NCBI GenBank assembly: GCA_900553685.1
Contig: USEI01000007.1
Location: forward strand, 1-64,000
Direction: 5' to 3'
DNA: 64,000 nt
From: an uncultured Clostridium sp.
GTDB lineage: Bacteria > Bacillota > Clostridia > TANB77 > CAG-508
The notes under the pieces were generated by a model. That model had not been told where the DNA came from. It did no database searches and was given only the letters and a program-made list of their open reading frames with translations. A program made the position numbers and the translations under genes. This document shows, piece after piece, positions 28,309 to 37,665 of this stretch. Each line of letters begins with the position of its first letter. Position 1 is the stretch's first letter.

Positions 28309-29028
28309 TTATTCTGACATTTCTGCTGGATTTTCTAACATTGTATATATAATAACAATTTTATCTTTTGACTCAGCTCCTGTAACAAGAGTATCTCCAT
28401 CTTCTGTTTCCATTGTTTCACCTGTATACGAATAACTAATAAATTGCTCTCTAAATTGAATTCCTTGCATTCTTGCTGCATAAAATTTATTTTTTCTATA
28501 ATCTACAAGGGCATTATTTATATATCCAAAATCTCCATTTATAAAAAAGTCTATTCTTGTTTTTACTGCTTCTGTGCTACCTAACCATGGTGCCTGAAAC
28601 AAATAGTATGGTTTGTCTTTATTATCAAAAATATTTTTTAATGCATTATTTGCTACTTGAGAAGAATCATTCTCATCTTCTGCATTAGTATCTGCTACTG
28701 CATTATGTACATCGCCTTCTAATTTAACATCAAAAATTTGAATTAAATTATTACTTGCATCATAGATTTTAACACAAAAGTTTTCTTTGTGATAACGATA
28801 TAATGTTGGGATGATAGTTTCAGCACTTACCAATCTTTCTGTTCCATTTTCACCATTACTGTCTTCTACTAATTGTACATTATCATAATAAGTTGTTGGA
28901 TCAGCATATAATGATAATGCTTCAGCAGTTGTTGTTACCTGTGAAAACATATACATTGACACTGATAATGCTATTACGAAAACTATACACGCAAAAGCTA
29001 TTGAAATTGCTTGTACTACATCATCCAT
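28309..29028 (-). CDS. Pilin-like protein (239 residues)
   Basis: The N-terminal helix (VVQAISIAFACIVFVIALSVSMYMFSQ at residues 4-30 in outline) is followed by a soluble domain with KNKFYAARMQGIQFREQF and VIIYTMLENPAEMSE. No classical prepilin leader is visible. It follows the putative major pilin gene after an 88-nt gap that contains a strong hairpin, which would lower its expression relative to the upstream pilin. Inference: minor pilus or pseudopilin subunit. Confidence 0.75.
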   Translation of the reverse strand: MDDVVQAISIAFACIVFVIALSVSMYMFSQVTTTAEALSLYADPTTYYDNVQLVEDSNGENGTERLVSAETIIPTLYRYHKENFCVKIYDASNNLIQIFDVKLEGDVHNAVADTNAEDENDSSQVANNALKNIFDNKDKPYYLFQAPWLGSTEAVKTRIDFFINGDFGYINNALVDYRKNKFYAARMQGIQFREQFISYSYTGETMETEDGDTLVTGAESKDKIVIIYTMLENPAEMSE

Positions 29029-29053
29029 ATTATACCCTTTCTTTATATTTGTT

Positions 29054-29098
29054 AAATAAAAGTGGTATAGTAATATAATTTATATACCACTTTTATTT
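29054..29098 (-). terminator. Intra-operon hairpin after the putative major pilin gene
   Basis: A perfect 16-bp inverted repeat, AAATAAAAGTGGTATA, with a 13-nt loop, 19 nt after the stop at 29117. It is followed by TTTATTTAAC-like sequence, a weak T run, so it looks like an attenuator or mRNA 3'-end stabiliser and not a full stop. Confidence 0.6.
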
Positions 29099-29116
29099 AA
29101 GATTTTTTATTAACTA

Positions 29117-29650
29117 TTATGAAGCACTACTACTCTCATGCATTTTTTGAGTTACGTCTACATCTACACCTTGTGTATCAGCATTATATGTAACTACTAT
29201 AGAATCTATAATACCATTATCTTGGTTTATAATTGTTACCCAATATTGATGTTTAGTTTCAACTAAATTTCTTATTTTGTTTAATTGATCAATATATGGT
29301 TTCGGATTAGATGCGTCAGGTACTTCTGCAGTCATTTCACCTTTTCCTTCATCTTTAGAATTATTAACTTGATCAAATTTTACTCCTGGTATTTTAGCTG
29401 GCTCATCTCTATATGTATTTGCATTAGAAATTAAAGTTCCAATCATAGATTTAATATTTGAACCTTGTTGTTTTCCATCAAAACTCATAAATTCATTGTT
29501 AAAAGCTTGAATTTCTTGTGTTGACATTGATTGCATTGAATTTTGAATTGTACTTTGTGCACTATTGTATATAAACATACCAATAGCTATAATTAAAATT
29601 GCTAATAAAATTGCACCTGCAATTAAAAGTGCTTTTGAAGCATTCTCCAT
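29117..29650 (-). CDS. Putative major pilin-like protein (177 residues)
   Basis: It begins MENASKALLIAGAILLAIL, so the membrane helix starts at about residue 5 with almost no leader. An amphipathic helix with repeated Gln/Ser follows, and then the conserved FNNEFMSFDGKQQGSNIK segment and a C-terminal beta hairpin HQYWVTIINQDNGIIDSI. It is a close paralogue of 24804-25313 and shares the FN..F..Y..G and Y..TGR/G.I motifs with the three genes upstream. A strong downstream hairpin suggests higher expression than the later genes, as is common for major pilins. The major-subunit role is inference. Confidence 0.8.
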   Translation of the reverse strand: MENASKALLIAGAILLAILIIAIGMFIYNSAQSTIQNSMQSMSTQEIQAFNNEFMSFDGKQQGSNIKSMIGTLISNANTYRDEPAKIPGVKFDQVNNSKDEGKGEMTAEVPDASNPKPYIDQLNKIRNLVETKHQYWVTIINQDNGIIDSIVVTYNADTQGVDVDVTQKMHESSSAS

Positions 29651-29726
29651 ACTTATTTCCTCCTTTAATTTTTCTTTATTTTAAATACCATAGTTTTCAA
29701 ATTTATATGGTAATGTTAAAAACAAT

Positions 29727-30161
29727 TTAATAATTTGTTGCTTCAAATGTCATTGAAGATACTCTTCCTGTTTTCTCATGATATTTAATATCTGTACATT
29801 TAAAGCCTACTTCTCCAAAATATGCTATAAAAGATTCCATTCCAAGATTTGTTATTCTTTCCATTCTGTAAGTAGTATCATTTATTATCATAGTTACATA
29901 TATTTCGACACTATATTCATCATCTAATATATATAATCCTTCTTCATTTTTAGGTATTTCATATTTATCATTATTACTTCTTGCTTTATTTATTACTGTT
30001 GTGATATCTAATCCATTTAATCCATCTTTATTATAGTTTTCATAAAAAGAATTAAATTTGTTTATTTCATCTTGTTTCATTTTATAATTGTTAAATTTTA
30101 TAAATATAATACCAACTATTATACATAAAATTACTAAAATTAAAACTACAGTTTTTTTCAT
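29727..30161 (-). CDS. Small pilin-like protein
   Basis: The start is placed at ATG 30161, following AGG with 5-nt spacing; a GTG two codons upstream overlaps that site. The 144-residue protein has a basic MKK start and a hydrophobic helix (residues 4-20), then FNSFYENYNKDGLNGLDITTVINKARSNN-type sequence and ends with CTDIKYHEKTGRVSSMTFEA. Both blocks recur in the 225- and 275-residue proteins upstream (YNDETGRVNAIYF and YHDLTGRVASMRFE), showing a local paralogous family. Role as a minor pilin is inferred. Confidence 0.75.
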   Translation of the reverse strand: MKKTVVLILVILCIIVGIIFIKFNNYKMKQDEINKFNSFYENYNKDGLNGLDITTVINKARSNNDKYEIPKNEEGLYILDDEYSVEIYVTMIINDTTYRMERITNLGMESFIAYFGEVGFKCTDIKYHEKTGRVSSMTFEATNY

Positions 30162-30243
30162 ACTCACCTATATATATTATATCATATTTCATCAAATTTG
30201 TACAATATTTACACTCAATATTGTTCTGTTAAATTATAGTATT

Positions 30244-30921
30244 TTATTCTTCATCAAATTCAGGATCCCAATATAAATCGCTACCTTCTTCAGGAATTAC
30301 TCTTTCAAATCTCATACTAGCAACTCTTCCCGTTAAGTCATGATAAGTTATTTGAGTACAATTCCATATATATTTATATATAGTTGCAATTTTAGAGGTT
30401 TCATTACCATTCATATCTACATAAGATATATTACCTAAATGTGTTTTAGATAATTTATCATCTGCATCAAATCCACCACCAGAAGCCTTTAACTCTTCTA
30501 CTGTTTTATTTGCTAAATCGTATATTGAAATAACTTTTCCACTTCCATCTAATATTTGATTTTTCTTAAAATCCTGTCTTAATCTATTTTTTTCATTTTC
30601 ATCTTGAGGAGCTGGTATTGTAAAAGTTTTTGAACCTATAACTATTTCAATTAATACTGAATTCGAATTATCATAATTTGTCATAGTATTTACATCATAT
30701 GCTAAATTTGCAACAGTTATTAAATCCATTATAGTATTATCTTGAACATTATAATTTTCAAATTTAGAATTATATAATTCTAATTGATTTTCAGCCTGTT
30801 CTAAATCGTATTGTTCATCAACTCTTGCTCCAGCTCTAAATACATAAGTAAATATACCTATAAGCATTAATGCTATTAATATAGTCGCTGCCATAATTAA
30901 AAATTTTGAAGCATTATCCAT
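30244..30921 (-). CDS. Pilin-like protein (225 residues)
   Basis: It opens MDNASKFLIMAATILIALM, again a membrane helix with nearly no leader. The following segment (LYNSKFENYNVQDNTIMDLITVANLAYDVN) matches the operon's shared FN..FE.Y motif, and the C-terminus CTQITYHDLTGRVASMRFE matches the shared Cys/TGRV hairpin. The central 80 residues are unique. It begins 12 nt after the 275-residue gene, with a good SD. Predicted minor pilus or pseudopilin subunit; prepilin processing is not evident. Confidence 0.78.
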   Translation of the reverse strand: MDNASKFLIMAATILIALMLIGIFTYVFRAGARVDEQYDLEQAENQLELYNSKFENYNVQDNTIMDLITVANLAYDVNTMTNYDNSNSVLIEIVIGSKTFTIPAPQDENEKNRLRQDFKKNQILDGSGKVISIYDLANKTVEELKASGGGFDADDKLSKTHLGNISYVDMNGNETSKIATIYKYIWNCTQITYHDLTGRVASMRFERVIPEEGSDLYWDPEFDEE

Positions 30922-30933
30922 TAATTTCTCCTT

Positions 30934-31761
30934 TTATTTTTCGTCTAATTCTGAAAAATAAATTGCATTTACTCTTCCAGTTTCATCGTTATATCCTATA
31001 AAATCACATTTAAATCTTTTAGTTTTAAAGTTATACAATGCTGTTTGCCAAGTTGCAGAACTCCAATACTCTAAATTTTCACCTGTATTATTATCCACTT
31101 TAATTGTTAAAAAATTTGAAAAATCTAATAAAGTTTCTAATTGACTATCATCAAGCAAAGAATAATAATTTTTTCCTGTTTCACTATAAGTTTTACTTCC
31201 TGAATTTGCTTCCATGTATCTATTATCTTTTGATGTATCTAGAACTACAGTCGTTGTTTTTAGTGGTGATGTTATTCCAAATGATGTATAATTATCTTTT
31301 GATATATCTATACCTGCAAATAACCCTACATCATTCATTGTTAATTCTTTTCCATCAACTAATGGTGCATCATCGTCATAAGCAACAACCTCTTTTTGAT
31401 TTTTATCATAATATCTAACTTCTAGTTTTTCTTCAAGTGGTGAATTAATATTTACCCATACATCAATATAGTATTGAGTTCCATAAGCTGATCCAGATAA
31501 AAATCTATTTCCTTCAGCATATTTTTCATTATTGCTTTGTGCTTTATTTAAGCAAGATATTACATCAACACCATACATTCCTTTTTTATCATATACTTCA
31601 TATTCTAAATTAAATTTGGCTAGTTGCTCCTGAGTGGCTATTTCGTCATCTTGCTGTGGCCATTCCCCAACATGTGAAAAAAAGTATGATATTAATGCCA
31701 TCAGCATAACTCCAAGTAGCACTCCTGCTGCCATCTCTAGCGCTTTTGCTGCATTTTCCAT
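30934..31761 (-). CDS. Pilin-like protein (275 residues)
   Basis: It opens MENAAKALEMAAGVLLG with the membrane helix starting at about residue 7, followed by FNLEYEVYDKKGMYGVDVISCLNKAQSNN and an insertion of about 120 residues, and closes with CDFIGYNDETGRVNAIYF. These shared blocks identify it as a longer member of the same paralogous pilin-like family as the genes downstream. It follows the TadB-TadC-like gene by 17 nt. Predicted minor subunit of the appendage. Confidence 0.78.
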   Translation of the reverse strand: MENAAKALEMAAGVLLGVMLMALISYFFSHVGEWPQQDDEIATQEQLAKFNLEYEVYDKKGMYGVDVISCLNKAQSNNEKYAEGNRFLSGSAYGTQYYIDVWVNINSPLEEKLEVRYYDKNQKEVVAYDDDAPLVDGKELTMNDVGLFAGIDISKDNYTSFGITSPLKTTTVVLDTSKDNRYMEANSGSKTYSETGKNYYSLLDDSQLETLLDFSNFLTIKVDNNTGENLEYWSSATWQTALYNFKTKRFKCDFIGYNDETGRVNAIYFSELDEK

Positions 31762-31778
31762 ATTTAATATCTCCTATT

Positions 31779-33854
31779 TTATGCCATACTAGACATAGTT
31801 TCAAATGCAGATGTCATACTTGTCATACCTATTAAGCACATTGGTATAATCAAATATACAACAAATAGCATTACCATTGGGGCAAAACCTATAACTTTTC
31901 CTATCATAGATTTTTTTGAAATCATTCTCTCATTTGATTCTTTTCTCTTTTCTTGATGATATGCTCTTTCTGTATCAAGTTCATCAAATGCCTCTCTAAT
32001 AGGTATTTGTTCAACAGCTGCCTGCAAACTTTCAACTATTCTTATTAATTGTTGAAAAGATATGTCATTTTTCAACTCTTCCAAAGCTTCCCAAGGTCCA
32101 CTTTCGTAGTTATTAACGCATTTGCTTATTGGTTCTTTGAAAATGTTTGCGTATCTTTCAAGCCATTCAAGAATCATTTCAACATTAACTCTTTCAATTT
32201 TCATAAGCATTAAAATTATAGTTTGGAACTGCATTACTTCATTTTCCATATCCATTTTTCTCATAATCTTTTGGAAAATTAAAAGTCCAACAGGTATTTC
32301 ATATCCTACAACCATTATTACTAATGCTATTAAAATTTCAAACCATTTTATATATTCAGATTGAACAATTTGCAGTTTTTCCCAAATTCTTTCCACAATT
32401 GTTTCTAGCTCTTCTTCTGTACTCATTCCGTATTCTTCTGATTCAGCAACATCTTTTGCAAGAATTTCTTGAGTTACTTCATAATCATACTGGTATTTAT
32501 ATAAAAATACATTATCTTTTTCAGTAGTTTCCATTGCTTTTTGCTCTTGTTGTTCAGACATTGAGCCTAGTAAATCATAATCTGAAGTGGGTTCTGTAAA
32601 TTGAAAATCAATTGCCATTTTATGTGCTGTAAATAATACTATTAAAGAACCTACTAATGCTATAATTGCTGCACCCAATCTATTTATGTATAACCATTCC
32701 ATTTTTAATTTTGAGGCAGAATCCTTAAGTAGTTGTACTATTTTTCTATAGTCTTTTGTTCCTTGTTTTGGAATAAATAAATCTATAAATTTTTTAGCAT
32801 ATTTGTTTTTATAAAGTTTTGCTTGCCAAGGGTTTTCCATGTTTTTAGCTGTATTTACACTTCCATTATCTTTTAACTTTCTTGTTAACATATAAGATAA
32901 GAAAGTTACAACAATAAGCAATACTTGTACTAAAAATCCAGATGTTCCATTATAAAATTGTCTTGTAAAAGAGAATTGACCTATTGCCCAATTTTTTACA
33001 GTATCTATAAATAAGATTGGCAATGCTGCAATCATTGATAAACTTTGGAACACATAATCCAATTTATCCCTTTTTAATATTTCAATTTGCATCTCTTGTG
33101 TAATATTATTTAAGTTTTTTAAATATAAAGATGCTCCATCTTTATCTTTTCTATCACCAAATTCTTTTGTTAAATATGAGACTCCAGCAAATTCTTTTAA
33201 GTAACTATTTGGTGCTATATCATAATATTTTTCAAGTTCAGTTTCAGGATCATCTGAAATTAATACTTCATATATTTTTTCAGCTTGTCTTGAAACTTCT
33301 TTTTCATCATCTTGTGATACTTCATATATCGCTTCTTCAACCATGTTATATTCATGGTAAGCATGTCTTATTTCAGAAAAGAAATCTAGTTGCTCTCTTA
33401 AAAGCTTATTATCAATACTATCAACCATTCCTTCTAGTAATGTTTCTAAAAAGAATAATTCAAATAAAAGTAATGAACACATTAAAAGCATATTTGAATA
33501 TGTCATATATATTACGACAAAAGTTAATGGTATAACGACTAATAATGCTTTAAACATGATTTTTGCAACTTGTTTTCTAGTTATAAATTCATCCTCTAAA
33601 TTTATAATTTCCAATCTTCTTCTAAGCTTTAAAGCGTATCTTCTTAAAAAAGGAAGTCCTGCACATTTTATATAAAATTTTTGATAAAAGACATCCATAT
33701 TAAAAGATGATCTTTTAGTACCTTGAACTAATTGCGCTACATATCTAGTTTCTTTTGTTTGCATTTTTTTACTTAATAGGTAATAAGCTAATACTAGTAT
33801 AGCAAATAGTCCACCTACTCCAACCATCAAGTATACTAATACATCTTGTGACAT
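31779..33854 (-). CDS. TadB-TadC-like inner-membrane platform fusion
   Basis: The 691-residue protein contains two successive type II/IV-secretion F (GspF/TadC-like) platform modules. Module one covers about residues 85-330, with helices at 100-140, 270-290 and 310-335 around the conserved helical segment EQLDFFSEIRHAYHEYNMVEEAI. Module two covers about 500-691, with EVMQFQTIILMLMKIERVNVEMILEW-type sequence, RIVESLQAAVEQIPIREAFDEL and C-terminal membrane helices. Further helices are at 4-28 and 395-415. In canonical Tad systems TadB and TadC are separate proteins forming the platform that the TadA/CpaF ATPase turns. Here one polypeptide does both. Confidence 0.85.
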   Translation of the reverse strand: MSQDVLVYLMVGVGGLFAILVLAYYLLSKKMQTKETRYVAQLVQGTKRSSFNMDVFYQKFYIKCAGLPFLRRYALKLRRRLEIINLEDEFITRKQVAKIMFKALLVVIPLTFVVIYMTYSNMLLMCSLLLFELFFLETLLEGMVDSIDNKLLREQLDFFSEIRHAYHEYNMVEEAIYEVSQDDEKEVSRQAEKIYEVLISDDPETELEKYYDIAPNSYLKEFAGVSYLTKEFGDRKDKDGASLYLKNLNNITQEMQIEILKRDKLDYVFQSLSMIAALPILFIDTVKNWAIGQFSFTRQFYNGTSGFLVQVLLIVVTFLSYMLTRKLKDNGSVNTAKNMENPWQAKLYKNKYAKKFIDLFIPKQGTKDYRKIVQLLKDSASKLKMEWLYINRLGAAIIALVGSLIVLFTAHKMAIDFQFTEPTSDYDLLGSMSEQQEQKAMETTEKDNVFLYKYQYDYEVTQEILAKDVAESEEYGMSTEEELETIVERIWEKLQIVQSEYIKWFEILIALVIMVVGYEIPVGLLIFQKIMRKMDMENEVMQFQTIILMLMKIERVNVEMILEWLERYANIFKEPISKCVNNYESGPWEALEELKNDISFQQLIRIVESLQAAVEQIPIREAFDELDTERAYHQEKRKESNERMISKKSMIGKVIGFAPMVMLFVVYLIIPMCLIGMTSMTSAFETMSSMA

Positions 33855-33903
33855 TTAATTACTTCACCGTCCTTTATCATTTAAAATATTTATTATTACT
33901 TTT

Positions 33904-36049
33904 TTATGCGTTTTCTCCATTTTGTGGTGCTCTTTTTTGTGTATTTTTCTCTTGATTTTGTGCTGCATTTTTCTTCATATTTTCCATAATTTGTCTTCTA
34001 ACTGCTGCTTGTTTTTCTGTTATATTTGTATTTACTGATTGTTTTCTTGCTTCAGTTTGATTAACCTGCTGTTTTACAGGTGCTTTTACTTGCTCACTTG
34101 TTATTTTTTCTTTAGGAGTTTCAAGTATTTCTTTACCATCTTCATCATATTGTGGTAATTTTGGTGGTTTTATTCCCCAATTTCTTTCTAGAAAAGCATC
34201 AAATGCAACCACATCAGCATCATTCATGTTTTCTCTCATTCCTCTAATATTTTCTTGAGAAATAGGATTTGTTAAAACATATCTATCATCTGAGAATTCT
34301 AGTATATTACGATATTTATATAATTCTCTGTTTGTTGATTTTGTAAAATAGATTGTTGCATTATCAAAAAATTTATCAAATTTTCCTTCTAATGTTTTCT
34401 CTTTTCTATGATCAAAAGTATATTCATTTTTTTCTTCTACTGGAATACACTCTGTTATTCTTTCTATGTAACGTCTACCTCTAAAGTCTTTTACTAAGTG
34501 AATATTAAAGTTTAAAACTTGAACAACCTGTTCTTCTGCTGTTTTTTCATCTTTAAAAACACCAGTTCTAAGCATTGAGTTACGAAGTGCTGTAACTAAG
34601 TTAGGAAATGTTTTAGCGTGGTGAGTAAATAATGTAAATTTAGATGCAACCTGTGCAGATTGAATCATCCAAGATGCTACGGGGTCAGTTGCAACCTCAC
34701 CGATGATATTAACAGAACCGTCAGTCTTCTTTTGAACGTCCAAACAATCTTGTCCAGAAATTGTTTCAGTCTCACGCATTGATACAATATTTCTTGTAGG
34801 ATATATTTTTCTTAAGTGAAGCTCGAATGCAGTTTCTGTGATACGAAGGTTCATTGTTTCATATATATTTTCAATCATAGCCATAAGCATTGTTGTTTTT
34901 CCGACAACCTTGCTCTCCTGTTAGAGCTATAATTCTTGCTCCTTTTACAAGGAATTTTAATAGTTCTATTGTTTCCTCTTTTCCTTCAAATTTAACAATT
35001 TGTTCAAGTGTAGCTCTCTTAACGTCGAACTTTCTTACGAAAAATGCCCAAGTTTCGCACATGCTAGGTCTAACAACAACGACACGAGAACCGTCTTTCA
35101 TTTCATTAATTTTAAATCCGTTTGTATCAGATAACTGACCAGGGTTATTATATTTATATATATTTTGACATACTCTTTTTAATTCTGCTTCTGTTCCAAA
35201 AGATAAGAATGCAAGTCTTATAGATTTACCTTGGAAAAATATCCAAATTGCATCACATGCTCTTGGTATTTTTGATTCCATAGCTTGTTTTAAATAGTCT
35301 CCATCTGTTTGAGCGACTTGACTTAAGAATGATTCTGGAAGTCCTGATACACCACCTGAAACACCATCTATGTTCATATCTCTTATTTCATCAATACTAC
35401 TAAATCCTTTGTATTTTTGATAAATTCTTTGTACTACTACTTCTAGCTTATCTGCAAATTCTAGTTGAATTTGCTCTTGTTCATAAATATCATCAATTTC
35501 TTCTGCTGTTATAACATAAGAAGGTTTTGATTCTCCTTCAACATATTTTAATGCAGCTAAATTATATTTTTTAATAATTTCAGTTAAAGCTTCATAAGAA
35601 AAAGTCTTTTTATATTCGTGAATTAAAATATCAAATTTATCTTGTGCTGTAAGTAATGATGGAGTATCAAAAGGTATTGCTTTTGATATGTTAGTTTCAT
35701 CAACACCATATTCTTTTGAAAGCAAGTCATATATTAATTCTTTAACATACTTTTTATCATTAACATCACCATAAGTACAACCTTTTAAGGCTTTCTTTAA
35801 TTCATATTTTTTAGCTCTTCTTCTTTTTAATTCTTCTTCTGATAAACCAATATCATAAAGGTTTACTTTAGTGATTTCATCAAGTCTTTGTTTAACAAAT
35901 TTTACCATTTTATCCAAAGTAAATGTTTTGTCATCAATTTCGACTGCTTCTTCCACTATTTCATTCTTATTTTTTCGTATCATGTGTGAAATAGCTGCAA
36001 ATGCAACTACTACTACAACAAAGATTAAAGCAATATTTGCAATATTCAT
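33904..36049 (-). CDS. CpaF/TadA-like secretion ATPase, +1 shift inside Walker A
   Basis: Read with one base skipped at 34903, this encodes 714 residues. The N-terminus has a membrane helix (IALIFVVVVVAFAAI, residues 5-20), unusual for CpaF, then a helical region with DUF-like charge and the ATPase core. The P-loop is GEQGC/CGKTT: frame 0 gives GEQGCRKNNN and stops 9 codons later; skipping C in T-CGG-AAA gives GEQGCGKTTMLMAMIEN. Downstream are the Asp box MRETETISGQD, GEVATDPVASWMIQSAQ (Walker B region) and the His box FTHHAKT. No other lesion is present. It would power pilus assembly at the TadBC platform. It may be recoded, recently broken, or a sequencing error. Confidence 0.85.
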
Positions 36050-36100
36050 TAAAGGCTCCTCCCTTTAAAAATTAGATTAATTTCTACATTAGTTTAATTT

Positions 36101-36934
36101 TTATTTGTATTTTAATTCCTCTATTTTATAATCAATTCTTTTAATTATATCACTCACTGATTTAACAAAATCTGCATTAGCTCCTGTTCCACTTTTAGTC
36201 ATTGCATTTTTAATAAAGAACTGAGCAACACCAGCTTCTGAAGCTGCATCACTAAACACTTTATTATATGGAACCTGAACTAAATTTTTATCCTTTACAT
36301 ATCTTGCCACATTTTTCATATTGTATTTTGATGAATCATCTGCATTTGAAAGTAAAGTTATAATTTTATCAGGTTTTAAAATAGTTTTATTTTCTTGCAT
36401 AATTTCAATATAACTATTAATTTGTTCTAAATTTTGAGTAAAATCATAAACAATAAAAGTTGAGGCTTCAAGCAAAGCTTTTGTTGTATCTTTTTTTAAG
36501 GTTTTTTCAACATCTACTAAAACAATATCATAATATTTATTTGCAATATTTACTAAATCTTTATAAAGCATTAATGATTTAGTAAATTCTTCTGGAATTT
36601 TTGTTTTTAAACCACATAAAACATCTAGTGTTTTAAAAACAGCCCTAGTATAATTGGTTATAATTTCTGGAGTTGTTTTATTACTTGCTACTGCACTAAC
36701 TAATCCTTCTGCTCCAGAAGATATATCCATTTTGCCTTTATTAAGCAATTTAGCTATATCTTTTTTTCTATTAACTTTCCAAAAACATCTTTCCATTGTA
36801 TCATCATCAAAAGTTGCATCTATTAGCAATATTCTATAATTGTGTTCTATAGCCATCCTTGTAGCTAAAGCCGTTATTGCTAATGTTTGGCCAGTTTCTT
36901 TTTTGCTTCCACTCCAAAAACTAATTATAGCCAT
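36101..36934 (-). CDS. MinD/CpaE-like protein with degenerate P-loop
   Basis: The 277-residue protein has a ParA/MinD fold: a starting strand IISFWSGSKKETGQTLAITALA in the P-loop position, LLIDATFDDDTM as switch-like Asp, YYDIVLVDVEKTL near residue 135 and a C-terminal helix. The usual GKT/GKS lysine of Walker A is replaced (ETGQT), although an upstream Lys remains, as in deviant Walker A proteins. In Tad systems CpaE/TadZ positions the machinery at the pole. It lies 14 nt after the next gene upstream and 51 nt before CpaF. ATP use is uncertain. Confidence 0.8.
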   Translation of the reverse strand: MAIISFWSGSKKETGQTLAITALATRMAIEHNYRILLIDATFDDDTMERCFWKVNRKKDIAKLLNKGKMDISSGAEGLVSAVASNKTTPEIITNYTRAVFKTLDVLCGLKTKIPEEFTKSLMLYKDLVNIANKYYDIVLVDVEKTLKKDTTKALLEASTFIVYDFTQNLEQINSYIEIMQENKTILKPDKIITLLSNADDSSKYNMKNVARYVKDKNLVQVPYNKVFSDAASEAGVAQFFIKNAMTKSGTGANADFVKSVSDIIKRIDYKIEELKYK

Positions 36935-36948
36935 TATTTTCCTCCAGT

Positions 36949-37641
36949 CTAATTTCTTTCTAATATTTTAGTAGCTCTCTTTACTTCATTTTGGCTTGCG
37001 CCAGTTATTTCCTCCACAATATACATTATTCCATCTAGGTATTGTAAACTTAAACCTCTAATTCTAATTCTTCCAGATCTCTGATTTGTATAAATTGTAT
37101 TTTCATCTCCAAGGTCAAATGGAAAATAAATTATATCTGGATCCCACTTTATCTTTAAAGATTTTGATAAATAATTTAAATACTTATCTTCTTCTGGTAG
37201 CATTTCTTTTGTAAATAACAGTTTCGTTACTTTTACAGGAGTTTCAAGTCTTTTAAAGACTTGAAGCCCCCTTCTTAAAGAGTATAAATCAAATGCAGTA
37301 ACAAAATAATGTTTATCTTCTGGTTTTATTTTAAAATTATAATATCCTCTATATGAATCTATATCTATTAAAGCATAATCATAATTAAATTCATCCGAAT
37401 CATTTGCTGCCTTATAATTCTTTATTTGTTCAAAATTTTCAAATCCTATTGCTATATCAACTTTTTCAAAAGTATTAATATACTGTTTAACAGCCTGCAT
37501 TGTTGGGACAATATATCTAGTTTTTTGTAATACTGTAGAGTCTACTACTATAGCTTTTTTCCCCATAAGAGAAATTATTTTAGCTATATATATTAACATA
37601 TCTGCTTTATCGTATCCACCTATAAAAGCAATTTTTTTCAT
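36949..37641 (-). CDS. Second MinD/CpaE-like protein lacking Walker A
   Basis: The 230-residue protein begins KKIAFIGGYDKADMLIYIAKI, in the place of a P-loop but without GK(S/T). AIVVDSTVL and YDYALIDIDSYRGYY follow in the positions of the ParA Asp motifs, and the sheet-helix order looks like the MinD fold. It is encoded between cpaB and the other CpaE-like gene with gaps of 14 and 24 nt, each with an AGGAGG site. It is presumably a non-hydrolysing partner of the downstream paralogue in localising the secretion machine. The fold assignment is moderately secure; the role is inferred. Confidence 0.7.
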   Translation of the reverse strand: MKKIAFIGGYDKADMLIYIAKIISLMGKKAIVVDSTVLQKTRYIVPTMQAVKQYINTFEKVDIAIGFENFEQIKNYKAANDSDEFNYDYALIDIDSYRGYYNFKIKPEDKHYFVTAFDLYSLRRGLQVFKRLETPVKVTKLLFTKEMLPEEDKYLNYLSKSLKIKWDPDIIYFPFDLGDENTIYTNQRSGRIRIRGLSLQYLDGIMYIVEEITGASQNEVKRATKILERN

Positions 37642-37665
37642 AATGTCCTCCTAGCTTTCTCCTTT

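Noticed and set aside
33904..34890. Separate 328-residue ATPase gene starting MLMAMIEN
   Set aside because: Its first residues continue the Walker A motif of the preceding frame and no ribosome binding site precedes that ATG; it is the C-terminal part of CpaF after the +1 shift.
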